DNA of 64,000 bases from contig CAISJD010000158.1 in the NCBI GenBank assembly GCA_903885605.1, positions 1 to 64,000 of the forward strand. The letters run 5' to 3'. Position numbers and translations under genes: made by a program. The notes beneath the pieces were generated by a model that did no database searches, was not told where the DNA came from, and saw nothing but the letters and a program-made list of their open reading frames with translations. The stretch is from an uncultured Chthonomonas sp. GTDB taxonomy: Bacteria; Armatimonadota; Chthonomonadetes; Chthonomonadales; CAJBBX01. Positions 18,094 through 27,497 of this stretch are shown one piece after another (position 1 is the first letter of the stretch; the number at the start of each line of letters is the position of its first letter).

Positions 18094-19551
18094 CTACTCG
18101 TACCTGAACATGCTGCGGCCGATGTGGATCACATCGCCGGGGGCCAGCGCCTGATCTGTGATACGGACGCCATTGACAAAGGTGCCGTTGGACGATCCGT
18201 CATCATGCACCAGATGGCCGATGGCGGTCGCGGCGATGGTGGCATGGTTCCGCGAGACGGTGCTGTCCGCGGCCAGGACCACGGTCCGGTCGGACGCCCG
18301 GCCGATCGTCACGGGGCTACGGTCCAGCGGGAACGTGCTCCCCGCCAGCGGCCCCTCCATGCACTGCAGCCGTCCTGAGGTCGGCGGGCCGCCGGCGCTG
18401 GACCAGCCCGGCGGAGCCATGGCCGCCGGCTCCGCGAAGGCGCCGGGTCCCGGTGCGGCAGGGGCCACGCTGCACTGGCAGGCGCCGGAAGCGTCCTTCG
18501 GCGTCCCGCAGAAGGGACAGAGGTGCGAGGGGACGGCCACAGAGCCCGAGAGCGGTGCGGAGCCGCCCACATCGACGGGTTGCCGGAACCTGGACGCGGT
18601 GGCCTTCTCGCGGTAGGCCAGCCGTATTTGACCCAGTTGCAGCATGTCGCCGTCCTTAAGAATCTGCTGCTGCACCGGGCGGCCGTTCACCAGGCACGCC
18701 GCTCCGCCTGCGCCGGTATGCAGCACGAACCGGCCGCCCTCGGCGCGGATGGCGCACTGCTCGGGCGCAAGGGCGGGGTCGCCGAAGAGCGGGATATCTG
18801 CGCGCTCGTTGCGGCCCAGCACGGTGATGGGCTTGGAGAGGATGTGGTCGCGCCCCTCGCCTGAGCCGCTGAGCACCCGAATCCATGCCTGCTTCAGCCA
18901 CTCGTCCACCAGGCCGATGAAGAGGCCCGTCATGCCGCCGATCAGCGTGAACCCGATGGCTCGGCTGGGGCCGCCGATCTCCACCGATCCCCGCCCGGCC
19001 AGCATTCCCGCCGCGCCCTGCACCGGCTGGGCGATCAGTGTGGCGACCAGGTCGAAGACGAAACCGCCCAGGAAGCCGCCGATGAGCCCGCCGCAGAGGC
19101 CGTGCAAGGCCCGCCGTGTCGACCTGGTCGAAGCGCCCACCGCCAGGCCCGGCAGCGCGCCGAGGAAGGTCCAGCCCAATGCCCGGGCCAGCACCATATG
19201 CGTGAAATCGAGCAGCGACCCCTGCTGTTGCATGAGGACAGGGCTCTTGCCGAAGAGCGCCAGGTTGTAGACGGCTCCGCCGATGATCACGCCGAAGATG
19301 CCGGCGAACGCGCCGATCAGCGCGCCCAGCGCCGCCCCGCGCAGCAGCACTCGCGGCGAACCCAGGGCCGCTCCCTCTATGCATCCGAGCCCCAGCCCGA
19401 GCATCGCCCCTACCAGCAGGCCCAGCCGAGCCATGTCCGCCGCCGTGGGCATCAGCACCGCATCATGCGGCACCGACACCTCCTGCAGCAGGTAGCCCAG
19501 GAAGCCTGCGCCGGCTCCGAAGATCAAGCCCAGCAGGACGCGTGATCGCAT
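18094..19551 (-). CDS. Membrane protein with zinc-ribbon-like motif and FHA domains
   Basis: Several Gly-rich TM segments, CPFCGTPKDASGACQC, FHA motifs TIGRASDRTVVLAADSTVSRNHATI...DDGSSNGTFVNG. Confidence 0.88.
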   Translation of the reverse strand: MRSRVLLGLIFGAGAGFLGYLLQEVSVPHDAVLMPTAADMARLGLLVGAMLGLGLGCIEGAALGSPRVLLRGAALGALIGAFAGIFGVIIGGAVYNLALFGKSPVLMQQQGSLLDFTHMVLARALGWTFLGALPGLAVGASTRSTRRALHGLCGGLIGGFLGGFVFDLVATLIAQPVQGAAGMLAGRGSVEIGGPSRAIGFTLIGGMTGLFIGLVDEWLKQAWIRVLSGSGEGRDHILSKPITVLGRNERADIPLFGDPALAPEQCAIRAEGGRFVLHTGAGGAACLVNGRPVQQQILKDGDMLQLGQIRLAYREKATASRFRQPVDVGGSAPLSGSVAVPSHLCPFCGTPKDASGACQCSVAPAAPGPGAFAEPAAMAPPGWSSAGGPPTSGRLQCMEGPLAGSTFPLDRSPVTIGRASDRTVVLAADSTVSRNHATIAATAIGHLVHDDGSSNGTFVNGVRITDQALAPGDVIHIGRSMFRYE

Positions 19552-19586
19552 CAGTGCCTCACCATCCCCGCCTCGCCATGCCGCAC

Positions 19587-20888
19587 CTACAGCTCCAGCC
19601 TGAACTGCGTGGCGCCGATCTGCACCTCGTCGCCCGGGCGCAGCGCCTGACTACCACTGATCCGCACACCATTGACAAATACGCCGTTCGAGGAGCCTTC
19701 GTCCGTGATGCTCAACCCGCCGCCGTCGGCCCGGAGCGTCGCGTGGCAGCGGCTCACGGTGGTGTCGTCCACCAGCGCCGCCGCGCAGTCGGGGGACCGG
19801 CCGAACGTCAGCTCGGAGCCGCCCAGCTCAAAGATTCGGCCGGAGTAGACGCCGGCCACTCCCATAAGCCGCGGGCGTGTCGGCGCCGGCGTCGGCGCTC
19901 CGGCGGGAACCGCGCCCACGGAGCAGGCGCATCCGCCGTCCGGGCCTTTGGTCTCACCGCAGAACTGGCATCGCGTCGGGTCCGCCACCACGGGCGGCGG
20001 GGGCGCCGACTGCTGCCAGGGCGTGCCCGTAGCGTCCGGTGGGGGAGCGCCGCTCACCTCAATGCCGGCCCTCTTCAGCGTGGCCGCCATGCCGCCGGAC
20101 TGCGTCCAACGGTATAGGGCGTAACCGATCCCGCCGATCACGGCCAGGCCCAGCAGCGTGCTCACGAGTGACGTGAAGCCGCCCGAGGCAGGTTGGGCCG
20201 GCGCCCCGCTTGCGACGCCTGGACCTGCCGGCGCCGAGCCCTCGGGAGCCGTCGCGGCTGGACCTGCGTTGGCGGTCTCCAGCGTGGGTACCTTGGATCC
20301 CAGCGGCGCGTTGATGGTGAGGCGGGCGACGGCGTGGTCGGTGGTGATCTCCGCGTCCAGCGTGCTCCTGACGCCCTCGCCTGCCACGACCGTCACCTGG
20401 GCGCGGCCCACGGCCACATCCTCGAAGGTCGCCACGCCTGCCTTGGTGGGGTCCAGCGTGACGGACGTGGGCTTGCCGCCCGCTGAGGTCAGCGTCACGC
20501 GGGCCACGCGAACGGGCTTGCTGTCGTAGGTGACCTTCACGTCCACCTGCCGCACATGGTCGAAATCGCTGGACCGCAGCATGATGAGGCCGTCGGCGGA
20601 GCTCAGGTCCACGGTGCGCACGGCTGTGTTGCCGGACTTCACGTCGTCCACCATGACCATGGGCTTCTGGCCCACGGCCTTGGTATCGATGCTCACATTC
20701 GTGGTCGGATCGGTGAAGCGGCTCGGAAGCGGCTCTGGACCGGGCGCGCCCTGTGCGGGCTTCACTCGGACGAGGTAGTCGCCCTCGGCGGGCGCCTTGA
20801 TGGTCAGCCCGCGCTTGGCGGCGGTCTGGGCTCCGGCGGCGGCGGCCAGGCAGGCCATCAGCGCCGTCAGTGCGGCAGCTCTCCTCAT
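19587..20888 (-). CDS. Secreted/anchored protein with TM, zinc-ribbon-like motif and C-terminal FHA domain
   Basis: Signal-like N-terminus MRRAAALTALMACLAAAAGAQ, TM FTSLVSTLLGLAVIGGIGYALYRW, CQFCGETKGPDGGCAC, FHA DDTTVSRCHATL...GSSNGVFVNG. Confidence 0.85.
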   Translation of the reverse strand: MRRAAALTALMACLAAAAGAQTAAKRGLTIKAPAEGDYLVRVKPAQGAPGPEPLPSRFTDPTTNVSIDTKAVGQKPMVMVDDVKSGNTAVRTVDLSSADGLIMLRSSDFDHVRQVDVKVTYDSKPVRVARVTLTSAGGKPTSVTLDPTKAGVATFEDVAVGRAQVTVVAGEGVRSTLDAEITTDHAVARLTINAPLGSKVPTLETANAGPAATAPEGSAPAGPGVASGAPAQPASGGFTSLVSTLLGLAVIGGIGYALYRWTQSGGMAATLKRAGIEVSGAPPPDATGTPWQQSAPPPPVVADPTRCQFCGETKGPDGGCACSVGAVPAGAPTPAPTRPRLMGVAGVYSGRIFELGGSELTFGRSPDCAAALVDDTTVSRCHATLRADGGGLSITDEGSSNGVFVNGVRISGSQALRPGDEVQIGATQFRLEL

Positions 20889-22402
20889 GCTTCCATCCTC
20901 TCCAAGCGGGCCAGCGTTCCGGCCAATTGGTCGATGACATCCACCGCGGTAACGGCCTCGGACCCCAGACGCTTCGCGGCGCGCCGGCCCGCCATGCCGT
21001 GCGCCCAGGCGGCGGCCCTTGCGGCATCCCACGGGTCACACCCCCGCGCCAGCAGCGACGCCACGATACCTGTCAGCACGTCACCCGTGCCCGCGGTGGC
21101 CAGCGCCGGTGTGCCGGTGTTGACGATCGCCACCGGCGCGTCGCCAACGGAAACGCGGCCGTCGCAGACCAGCGTCGGACTGCCCTTCAGCAGCGCCACG
21201 ACACCAAAACGCTCCGCGACCGCGCGTACAGCCGTCAGCGGATCGGCGGCCACTGCCTCGGCAGTCGAGCCCAGAAGCCGGGCCGCCTCGCCGTGGTGCG
21301 GCGTCATCACGCAGGGCCGCGCCGGCTTGGCCTGCGGCATTCGGCTCAGCGCGTACAGCCCGTCGGCATCCAGGACCAACGGCGCTCCCGCTACGCCCGA
21401 CACGGCCCGAACCAGCCTCAGCGCCGCCTCGCTGCGGCCCAGCCCCGGGCCCAGGGCGACGACCGTATGCCGACCGTCGATGGCCTCGGCGGCGCGCTCG
21501 TCCAGCGAGCCGTCGGCGTCAGGCAATGGAGCCGCCATGAGCGCCGGACAGGCTCCAATCACCGACGCCGCGCCGGCTGCCGGTGTTCCCACCGTCACCA
21601 GGCCCGCACCCGAGCGCAGGGCGGCGTGTCCCGCCAGGATCGGCGCACCCAGCATCCTCGCCGAGCCGCCCAGCACCAGGACGTGGCCGTAGGAGCCCTT
21701 GTGCGCGGTTCTGCGCCGGGGCCGCCAGCAGGCCGCGGCTACCTCGCTGCCCACCAGCGAGTAAGGGCTACCGGCGCCGTAGGCGGTCCAGTCGCATCCG
21801 ATCGGGTCCACAGCCACGTCGCCGCAGAGGTCCGGCCCGCATCCCAGCAGCATCCCCAGCTTGATGGCCCCGAACGTTATCGTTCGCGATGCGCGCACGA
21901 CAGGCCCGGGCGCGAACCCGCTGGTGGCGTCGAGCCCCGAGGGGAGGTCCACCGCCAGGATCGGCGCGCCCCAGGCCGCCATGGCCTCGATGGCCTCCGC
22001 GGCGGCCCCGCGCGGGGCACCCGCGGCGCCGGTTCCCAGCACGCAGTCGAGGACCAGGTCAGGCGTTCGCGGCGGCCGGGCGATTCGGGCGCTCGAGGCG
22101 GCCAGGCTGCGGTACTGGATCAGCGCGTCGCCGCGCAGGCGCTCCGGTTCGGCGGTCAGCTCCACGGTCACGTTGTGTCCGGCGACCGCCAGCCGGCGAG
22201 CCGCGCAGAAGCCGTCCCCGCCGTTGTTGCCCGGCCCGCAGACCACGTGGATGCTCGCGCGGGCCTTCGGTCCGAGCATCCGCACCGCGGCGGTTGCGGC
22301 GGCCGCGCCCGCGTTCTCCATGAGCGCGATGCCCGGCATTCCGCCCTCAGCCATGGCCCGGCGGTCCATCTCCCGCATCATGTCGGCTGTCACGACCAGC
22401 AT
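20885..22402 (-). CDS. nnr: Bifunctional NAD(P)H-hydrate epimerase / ADP-dependent NAD(P)HX dehydratase
   Basis: HVVCGPGNNGGDGFCAAR (epimerase), GTGDVLTGIVASLLARG (dehydratase); ATGA overlap with the downstream FHA gene. Confidence 0.94.
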   Translation of the reverse strand: MLVVTADMMREMDRRAMAEGGMPGIALMENAGAAAATAAVRMLGPKARASIHVVCGPGNNGGDGFCAARRLAVAGHNVTVELTAEPERLRGDALIQYRSLAASSARIARPPRTPDLVLDCVLGTGAAGAPRGAAAEAIEAMAAWGAPILAVDLPSGLDATSGFAPGPVVRASRTITFGAIKLGMLLGCGPDLCGDVAVDPIGCDWTAYGAGSPYSLVGSEVAAACWRPRRRTAHKGSYGHVLVLGGSARMLGAPILAGHAALRSGAGLVTVGTPAAGAASVIGACPALMAAPLPDADGSLDERAAEAIDGRHTVVALGPGLGRSEAALRLVRAVSGVAGAPLVLDADGLYALSRMPQAKPARPCVMTPHHGEAARLLGSTAEAVAADPLTAVRAVAERFGVVALLKGSPTLVCDGRVSVGDAPVAIVNTGTPALATAGTGDVLTGIVASLLARGCDPWDAARAAAWAHGMAGRRAAKRLGSEAVTAVDVIDQLAGTLARLERMEA

Positions 22403-22498
22403 CGCGGCCCTCTCCCTCGGCGGCGCTCCCTTGAGCGCTTGGTACTATAATGCCCTGTTTGGCCCACAGGTTGCATGGGCCGGGCCACGGGAGGCGCC

Positions 22499-23734
22499 AT
22501 GGATACACCAGGTCTGGCCGGCAAGAGGGTGCTGCTGGGCGTCACCGGGAGCATCGCGGCCTATCGCGCCGCCGATGTCGCCGGCAAGCTGTCGGCCCTG
22601 GGCGCCGATGTGCATGTGGTCCTGACGCAGAGCGGCGCCACGTTCATCGGCCCCGCCACCTTCCGCGCGCTTACCGGCAACCCGGTTCTGACCGGCGTCT
22701 TCGACGAGCCCTATGGCTCCCGTGTTGCCCATATCCACATCGCCCAGAGCTGCGACCTCTTCCTCGTCGCCCCCGCCACGGCCAACGTGCTGGCCAAGCT
22801 GGCCAACGGCATCGCCGACGACATGCTGACCACGCTGGCGCTCGCCACCACCGCGCCGCTATGCCTGGCGCCGGCCATGAATACCGTGATGCTCCAGCAC
22901 CCGGCCACGCAGGCGAACCTCCGCACGCTGATCGACCGCGGCGCTCACGTGATCGAGCCGGCGGTGGGCCGCTTGGCCTGCGGAACGGAGGGGCAGGGGA
23001 GGCTCGCGCCGGTGGACGCCATCGTGCAGCGGGCGTCCGAGCTGCTCCGTCCGAAGGCAGACCTGGCCGGGGTTCGAGTGCTCGTCACCGCGGGGCCGAC
23101 CCAGGAGCCGCTGGACCCGGTGCGCTACCTGACCAACCGCTCCTCAGGCAAGCAGGGCTTCGCCGTGGCGCAGGCGGCCCTGGAGCGCGGCGCGCAGGTG
23201 GTTCTGGTGGCTGGTCCCACGTCGGCTCAGCCGCCCGCAGGCGTTGAGCTGGTCCGTGTTCGCACCACGGCTGAGATGCTCCAGGCGGCTCGGGAGGCCT
23301 TCGGGAGCTGCCGGCTGGTGGTGGCGGCCGGGGCCCCGGCCGACTACGCTCCGGTGGAGGTCGCCGCCTCCAAGCTGAAGAAGGACCCATCGGGCGCGCC
23401 GCTCCGGCTGGAACTGGCGCAGACGCCGGACATCCTGGCCGATCTGGCTGCCCGGCGCACGGGTCAGGTGCTGGTGGGTTTCGCCGCCGAGACGGATGAT
23501 GTGCTGGCGGGAGCCCGCGCGAAGCTCGCAAAGAAGGGGCTTGACCTGATCGTGGCGAACGACGTCTCCCGCACCGATGCCGGCTTCGATGTAGACACGA
23601 ACGCAGCCGTCATCCTGGGAGCCGACGGCTCGCGTTTCGAGGTGCCCGTGGGGCCCAAGATCGCCCTGGCGCACGCCATCCTCGACCGCTCGCTCCCGCT
23701 TCTCAGGGAGCGGGGTCTTCCGACCGCGCGCTGA
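22499..23734 (+). CDS. coaBC: Bifunctional phosphopantothenoylcysteine decarboxylase / phosphopantothenate-cysteine ligase
   Basis: GKRVLLGVTGSIAAYRAADV, PAMNTVMLQHPATQAN, VTAGPTQEPLDPVRYLTNRSSGKQG. Confidence 0.96.
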   Translation: MDTPGLAGKRVLLGVTGSIAAYRAADVAGKLSALGADVHVVLTQSGATFIGPATFRALTGNPVLTGVFDEPYGSRVAHIHIAQSCDLFLVAPATANVLAKLANGIADDMLTTLALATTAPLCLAPAMNTVMLQHPATQANLRTLIDRGAHVIEPAVGRLACGTEGQGRLAPVDAIVQRASELLRPKADLAGVRVLVTAGPTQEPLDPVRYLTNRSSGKQGFAVAQAALERGAQVVLVAGPTSAQPPAGVELVRVRTTAEMLQAAREAFGSCRLVVAAGAPADYAPVEVAASKLKKDPSGAPLRLELAQTPDILADLAARRTGQVLVGFAAETDDVLAGARAKLAKKGLDLIVANDVSRTDAGFDVDTNAAVILGADGSRFEVPVGPKIALAHAILDRSLPLLRERGLPTAR

Positions 23735-24077
23735 GCATCCGGTCGAACCGGTTGCCGCCGTCCACGAGGACGATCCGGGGATCCTCCGGCTCATCGGTCA
23801 ACACGAATGCGGCAATGATCGCTTTGTGGCCCACTTCCACACGTCGGGCGGCCGCGCCGTTAACCGAGATCTGGCCCGAGCCGCGCGGCGCGATGATGAC
23901 GTAGGTCTCGAACCGCTGCCCGTTGTCTACGTCCCAGACGTGCACCAACTCCCCGGCGCAGAGGCCGGCGCGTTCCACCAGGTCGGCGTCGATTCCGATG
24001 CTGCCCACGTAGTCCACATTGGCCTCGGTGACGGTGACGCCGTGGATCTTGCTCTTCAGCAGGTTGAGGAGGCGCAT
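23703..24077 (-). CDS. panD: Aspartate 1-decarboxylase
   Basis: MRLLNLLKSKIHGVTVTEANVDYVGSIGIDADL, including the Gly-Ser self-processing site. Confidence 0.95.
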   Translation of the reverse strand: MRLLNLLKSKIHGVTVTEANVDYVGSIGIDADLVERAGLCAGELVHVWDVDNGQRFETYVIIAPRGSGQISVNGAAARRVEVGHKAIIAAFVLTDEPEDPRIVLVDGGNRFDRMLSARSEDPAP

Positions 24078-24105
24078 GGCCGGTGGTTCCTGTGCGCGAA
24101 TGCGC

Positions 24106-24948
24106 CTATGGTAGGACGATGTTGTCAATGAGGCGTGTGGAACCGAGACGGATCGCGCCCAGGGCGACCGCGGGGCCCGTGACGGCACTCACCGGCTCCA
24201 GCGTCTGCGCGTCCGCCACGTCGGCATAGACGATCTCCACGTCGCGCTCGCCGCTCAGCCGGGCGTGCATGGCCTCCCGCAGTATGGCGGCGTCGCGCTC
24301 GCCTGCACTATGGAGCGCTGCCGCTTTGTTCAGCGCCTGGTGGAGGCAGGTCGCCGTGGCGCGGTGTTCCGGCGAGAGGTAGGCGTTGCGCGAGGACATA
24401 GCCAACCCGTCGGCCTCACGAACGGTGGGAACGGGCACCACGGAGAGGCCCATGTGCAGGTCGGCCACCATGCGCTCGACCACGCGGTACTGCTGGTAGT
24501 CCTTCATGCCGAAGTAGGCGTACCGGGGCTGGATGATGCAGAACAGCTTGGCGCAGACGGTGGTGACCCCGCGGAAGTGGCCGGGCCGGCAGGCCCCTTC
24601 CCAGTGCGTCGTCAGCGGGCCCACCTCCACGGTAGCGTCCGGACCGAACGGGTACATCACCTCCGCCGGCGGCGCGAACATGGCGTCTACGCCCAGCTCC
24701 TGCGCCATTCGCGAGTCGGCCTCCAGCGTGCGCGGGTACTTGGAGTAGTCCTCCTGCGGCCCGAACTGCGTGGGGTTCACGAAGATTGAGACGACCACCT
24801 CGTCGCACTCGGTCCTGGCCTTGCGGATCAGGCTGCGGTGACCGTCGTGGAGGGCGCCCATGGTGGGCACAAATCCGATCACGCGGCCGCTCTGCCACGA
24901 GACGCGCAGGTGGGCGCGGAGGTCCTTGATCTGGTGGTACGTACGCAA
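24106..24948 (-). CDS. panC: Pantothenate synthetase
   Basis: GFVPTMGALHDGHRSLIRKAR, FVNPTQFGPQEDYSKYPR. Confidence 0.97.
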   Translation of the reverse strand: MRTYHQIKDLRAHLRVSWQSGRVIGFVPTMGALHDGHRSLIRKARTECDEVVVSIFVNPTQFGPQEDYSKYPRTLEADSRMAQELGVDAMFAPPAEVMYPFGPDATVEVGPLTTHWEGACRPGHFRGVTTVCAKLFCIIQPRYAYFGMKDYQQYRVVERMVADLHMGLSVVPVPTVREADGLAMSSRNAYLSPEHRATATCLHQALNKAAALHSAGERDAAILREAMHARLSGERDVEIVYADVADAQTLEPVSAVTGPAVALGAIRLGSTRLIDNIVLP

Positions 24949-24984
24949 AGGTATTGCCTTCCTGGCTGCTTCGGTAACTTCGCG

Positions 24985-25785
24985 CTAGCTGGAGTGATCC
25001 GGGCCCGGGAACTCGCCGGACCGGACCTCGTCCGCGTAGCGCTTCATGGCGTCGGTAATGGCCTGGCCGACCTCACAATACCTCTTGGCGTGACGGTACC
25101 GGCGGTCCGGGTAGAGGCCCAGCAGGTCGTGCAGCACCTGCACCTGGCCGTCACACTCGGGACCGGAGCCGATGCCGATGGTAGGTATGGACGACTCCGA
25201 GGTGATCTGCGCCGCAACAGGCCGGCTAATGAGCTCCAGTACGATCGCGAATGCCCCGGCATCGGCCAGCGCACGGGCATCCTCGACCAGCCGCGCCGCC
25301 TGGCTCCCCTCCTTGCCCTGCGTCCGGTACCCGCCGAGGCTGTGGACCGACTGCGGCGTCAGCCCGATGTGCCCCACCACGGGTACGCCCGCTGTCACGA
25401 GCCGGGCAACAGTGGGCGCCATCTGCAGGCCGCCCTCCACCTTCACAGCTTCGACCTCGGCCTCCTGCATCAGGCGGCCCGCGTTGCGGAGCGCGTCCTC
25501 GGCGGAGGCCTGGTAGCTCATGAACGGCATATCGGCCACCACCATGGCGCGCTCGGACCCCTTGCGGACCGCACGGGCGTGGTGAACCATCATATCCATC
25601 GTTACGGGCACCGTGGTCTCGAATCCGAGCACGGCCTGGCCCAGGCTGTCGCCCACGAGGAGCATGTCGATCCCTGCGGCGTCCAGAAGTAGCGCCGACG
25701 GGTAGTCATAGCAGGTAGCCATGACGACCTTGCGGCCCTCGGCCTTCATCCTCGCGATGCTCGTCACCGTCAGCCTGCCGGCCAT
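24985..25785 (-). CDS. panB: 3-methyl-2-oxobutanoate hydroxymethyltransferase
   Basis: VMATCYDYPSALLLDAAGIDMLLVGDSLGQAVLGF, GHIGLTPQSVH. Confidence 0.97.
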   Translation of the reverse strand: MAGRLTVTSIARMKAEGRKVVMATCYDYPSALLLDAAGIDMLLVGDSLGQAVLGFETTVPVTMDMMVHHARAVRKGSERAMVVADMPFMSYQASAEDALRNAGRLMQEAEVEAVKVEGGLQMAPTVARLVTAGVPVVGHIGLTPQSVHSLGGYRTQGKEGSQAARLVEDARALADAGAFAIVLELISRPVAAQITSESSIPTIGIGSGPECDGQVQVLHDLLGLYPDRRYRHAKRYCEVGQAITDAMKRYADEVRSGEFPGPDHSS

Positions 25786-25905
25786 CGTGCCCTCCCGTGC
25801 CCCGCCTGCGCCCTCGATTCTACTCCCGCTTCGTTTCCGAGTCAAACGCGGCCCCGGCGCGTGCCGTACCTAGTCCACGGTGCACCCCCCCAATTCACGC
25901 ACCAG

Positions 25906-25935
25906 TTGACACTTCACGGCGCGGTCCTCTATACT
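25906..25935 (+). promoter_or_regulatory. Sigma70-like promoter of substrate-binding protein gene
   Basis: TTGACA (25906-25911), 18 nt spacer, TATACT (25930-25935). Confidence 0.7.
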
Positions 25936-25990
25936 CGCCCGGCGCCGGTTGTCTGTGCCGGCTCGCCATCCCCGTATGGAGGAGGTCGTG

Positions 25991-26998
25991 ATGCTGACTA
26001 AGGTTCGATTGGCCGGTCTGGCGCTGACCGCTGCCGGCGTCTCGCTGGCGCTGGCGGCTTGCACTCCATCCGCCAAGCCGGAGGCGCCGGCAGGCGACGG
26101 CGGGAAGGCTGCCGCCACCAAGACCGTAGCCGTGATCCCCAAGGGCACGAGCCAGTCATTCTGGCTCGCAGTCAAGGCCGGCGCCGATGCTGCCGGCGTT
26201 GAGGACGGAGCCACCATCGAGTGGGCGGGCCCCACCGAGGAGACCGACGTCGACGGCCAGATTCGTATCTTGCAGAACGCCATCACGCGGAAGGTCACCG
26301 CCATCGTCCTGGCCGCGTGCGACGCCAAGAGCCTCGTACCCTACGTGAAGCAGGCCGTCGCGGCGGGCATTCCCGTGGTTACCATCGACTCGGGCCTCCA
26401 GCCGGACGTCAGTTCGGCCTTTCTCGCCACCGACAACGTCAAGGGCGGGCAGGTCGCCGCCGAGGCGCTGGCCGAAGTCCTGGGCGGCAAGGGCAAGGTG
26501 GGCCTGCTCCCGTTTGTCAAGGGCGCCGGATCCTCTGATGACCGCGAGAAGGGCTTTACCGAGGGCATCAAGAAGTTTCCGGGCCTGGACCTCGGCTCCC
26601 GCGTGCTCTACTCCAACAGCGACGTCGCGCAGGGGCTGGACAAGTCGAAGTCGATGATCACCTCCACGCCCGACCTGGCCGGCATCTTTGCCGCGAACCA
26701 GGGCGGCGCCGAGGGGGCCGTGCAGGCCGTCCGCCAGATGGGCAAGGTGGGCAAGGTGAAGCTGGTCTGCTACGACGCCTCGGACCTGGAGATCGGCGCA
26801 CTGAAGGACGGGTCGGTGAGCGCGCTCATCGTCCAGAACCCGTACCGGATGGGATATGAGGGCGTGAAGACCGCCATGCGCCTGGTGAAGGGCGAGAAGC
26901 TGCCGTCGCGCTTCATCGATACCGGCGTCACCAAGGTCACGAAGGAGAACCTGGAGACGCCCGAGATCAAGAAGCTGCTGGACCCGGTCGCGAAGTAG
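25991..26998 (+). CDS. Sugar-type ABC transporter substrate-binding lipoprotein
   Basis: Lipobox LALAAC, periplasmic-binding-protein-I fold features (IPVVTIDSGL, ATDNVKGGQVAAEAL). Confidence 0.9.
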   Translation: MLTKVRLAGLALTAAGVSLALAACTPSAKPEAPAGDGGKAAATKTVAVIPKGTSQSFWLAVKAGADAAGVEDGATIEWAGPTEETDVDGQIRILQNAITRKVTAIVLAACDAKSLVPYVKQAVAAGIPVVTIDSGLQPDVSSAFLATDNVKGGQVAAEALAEVLGGKGKVGLLPFVKGAGSSDDREKGFTEGIKKFPGLDLGSRVLYSNSDVAQGLDKSKSMITSTPDLAGIFAANQGGAEGAVQAVRQMGKVGKVKLVCYDASDLEIGALKDGSVSALIVQNPYRMGYEGVKTAMRLVKGEKLPSRFIDTGVTKVTKENLETPEIKKLLDPVAK

Positions 26999-27050
26999 GG
27001 CTGTCGCAGGGCCGCTCCCGGCGTCGAGATGCGGGGGCGGCCCTGTGCGG

Positions 27051-27497
27051 CTAGCGGCGGCTCTCTTCCAGCAGGTCGCGCATGGCGTGCAGGGCCAGCA
27101 GGTAGCTGTTGGCGCTGAACCCGACGATCTGGCCGTAGACCACCGGGGCGACCACGGAATGGCGCCGGAACTCCTCGCGCCCATGCACATTGCTGATATG
27201 CACTTCGATCACCGGCATGCGGATGGCCGCGATGGCATCCCGGATGGCGTACGAGTAGTGCGTGAAGGCGCCGGGGTTGATGATGACGCCGTCGCCCCAC
27301 TCCAGCGCGCCGTGGATGGCGCCGATGATGTCGGCCTCGGGGTTGGACTGGCTGGTCCGCACTTCGATCGACAGCTCCTGCGCCTTCTCGTGGATGCGCT
27401 CGTTGAGCTGTGCCAGCGTGCAGCGGCCGTAGACGTCCGGCTCACGCACGCCGAGCAGGTTGAGGTTGGGGCCGTGGATCACGAGTACTCGGGTCAT
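27051..27497 (-). CDS. aroQ: 3-dehydroquinate dehydratase, type II
   Basis: VIHGPNLNLLGVREPDVYG, IINPGAFTHYSYAIRDAI, EVHISNVHGREEFR. Confidence 0.97.
   Translation of the reverse strand: MTRVLVIHGPNLNLLGVREPDVYGRCTLAQLNERIHEKAQELSIEVRTSQSNPEADIIGAIHGALEWGDGVIINPGAFTHYSYAIRDAIAAIRMPVIEVHISNVHGREEFRRHSVVAPVVYGQIVGFSANSYLLALHAMRDLLEESRR

Noticed and set aside
16735-18378. 547-aa plus-strand ORF
   Set aside because: Antisense to the VWA gene; His/Arg-rich translation typical of shadow frames.
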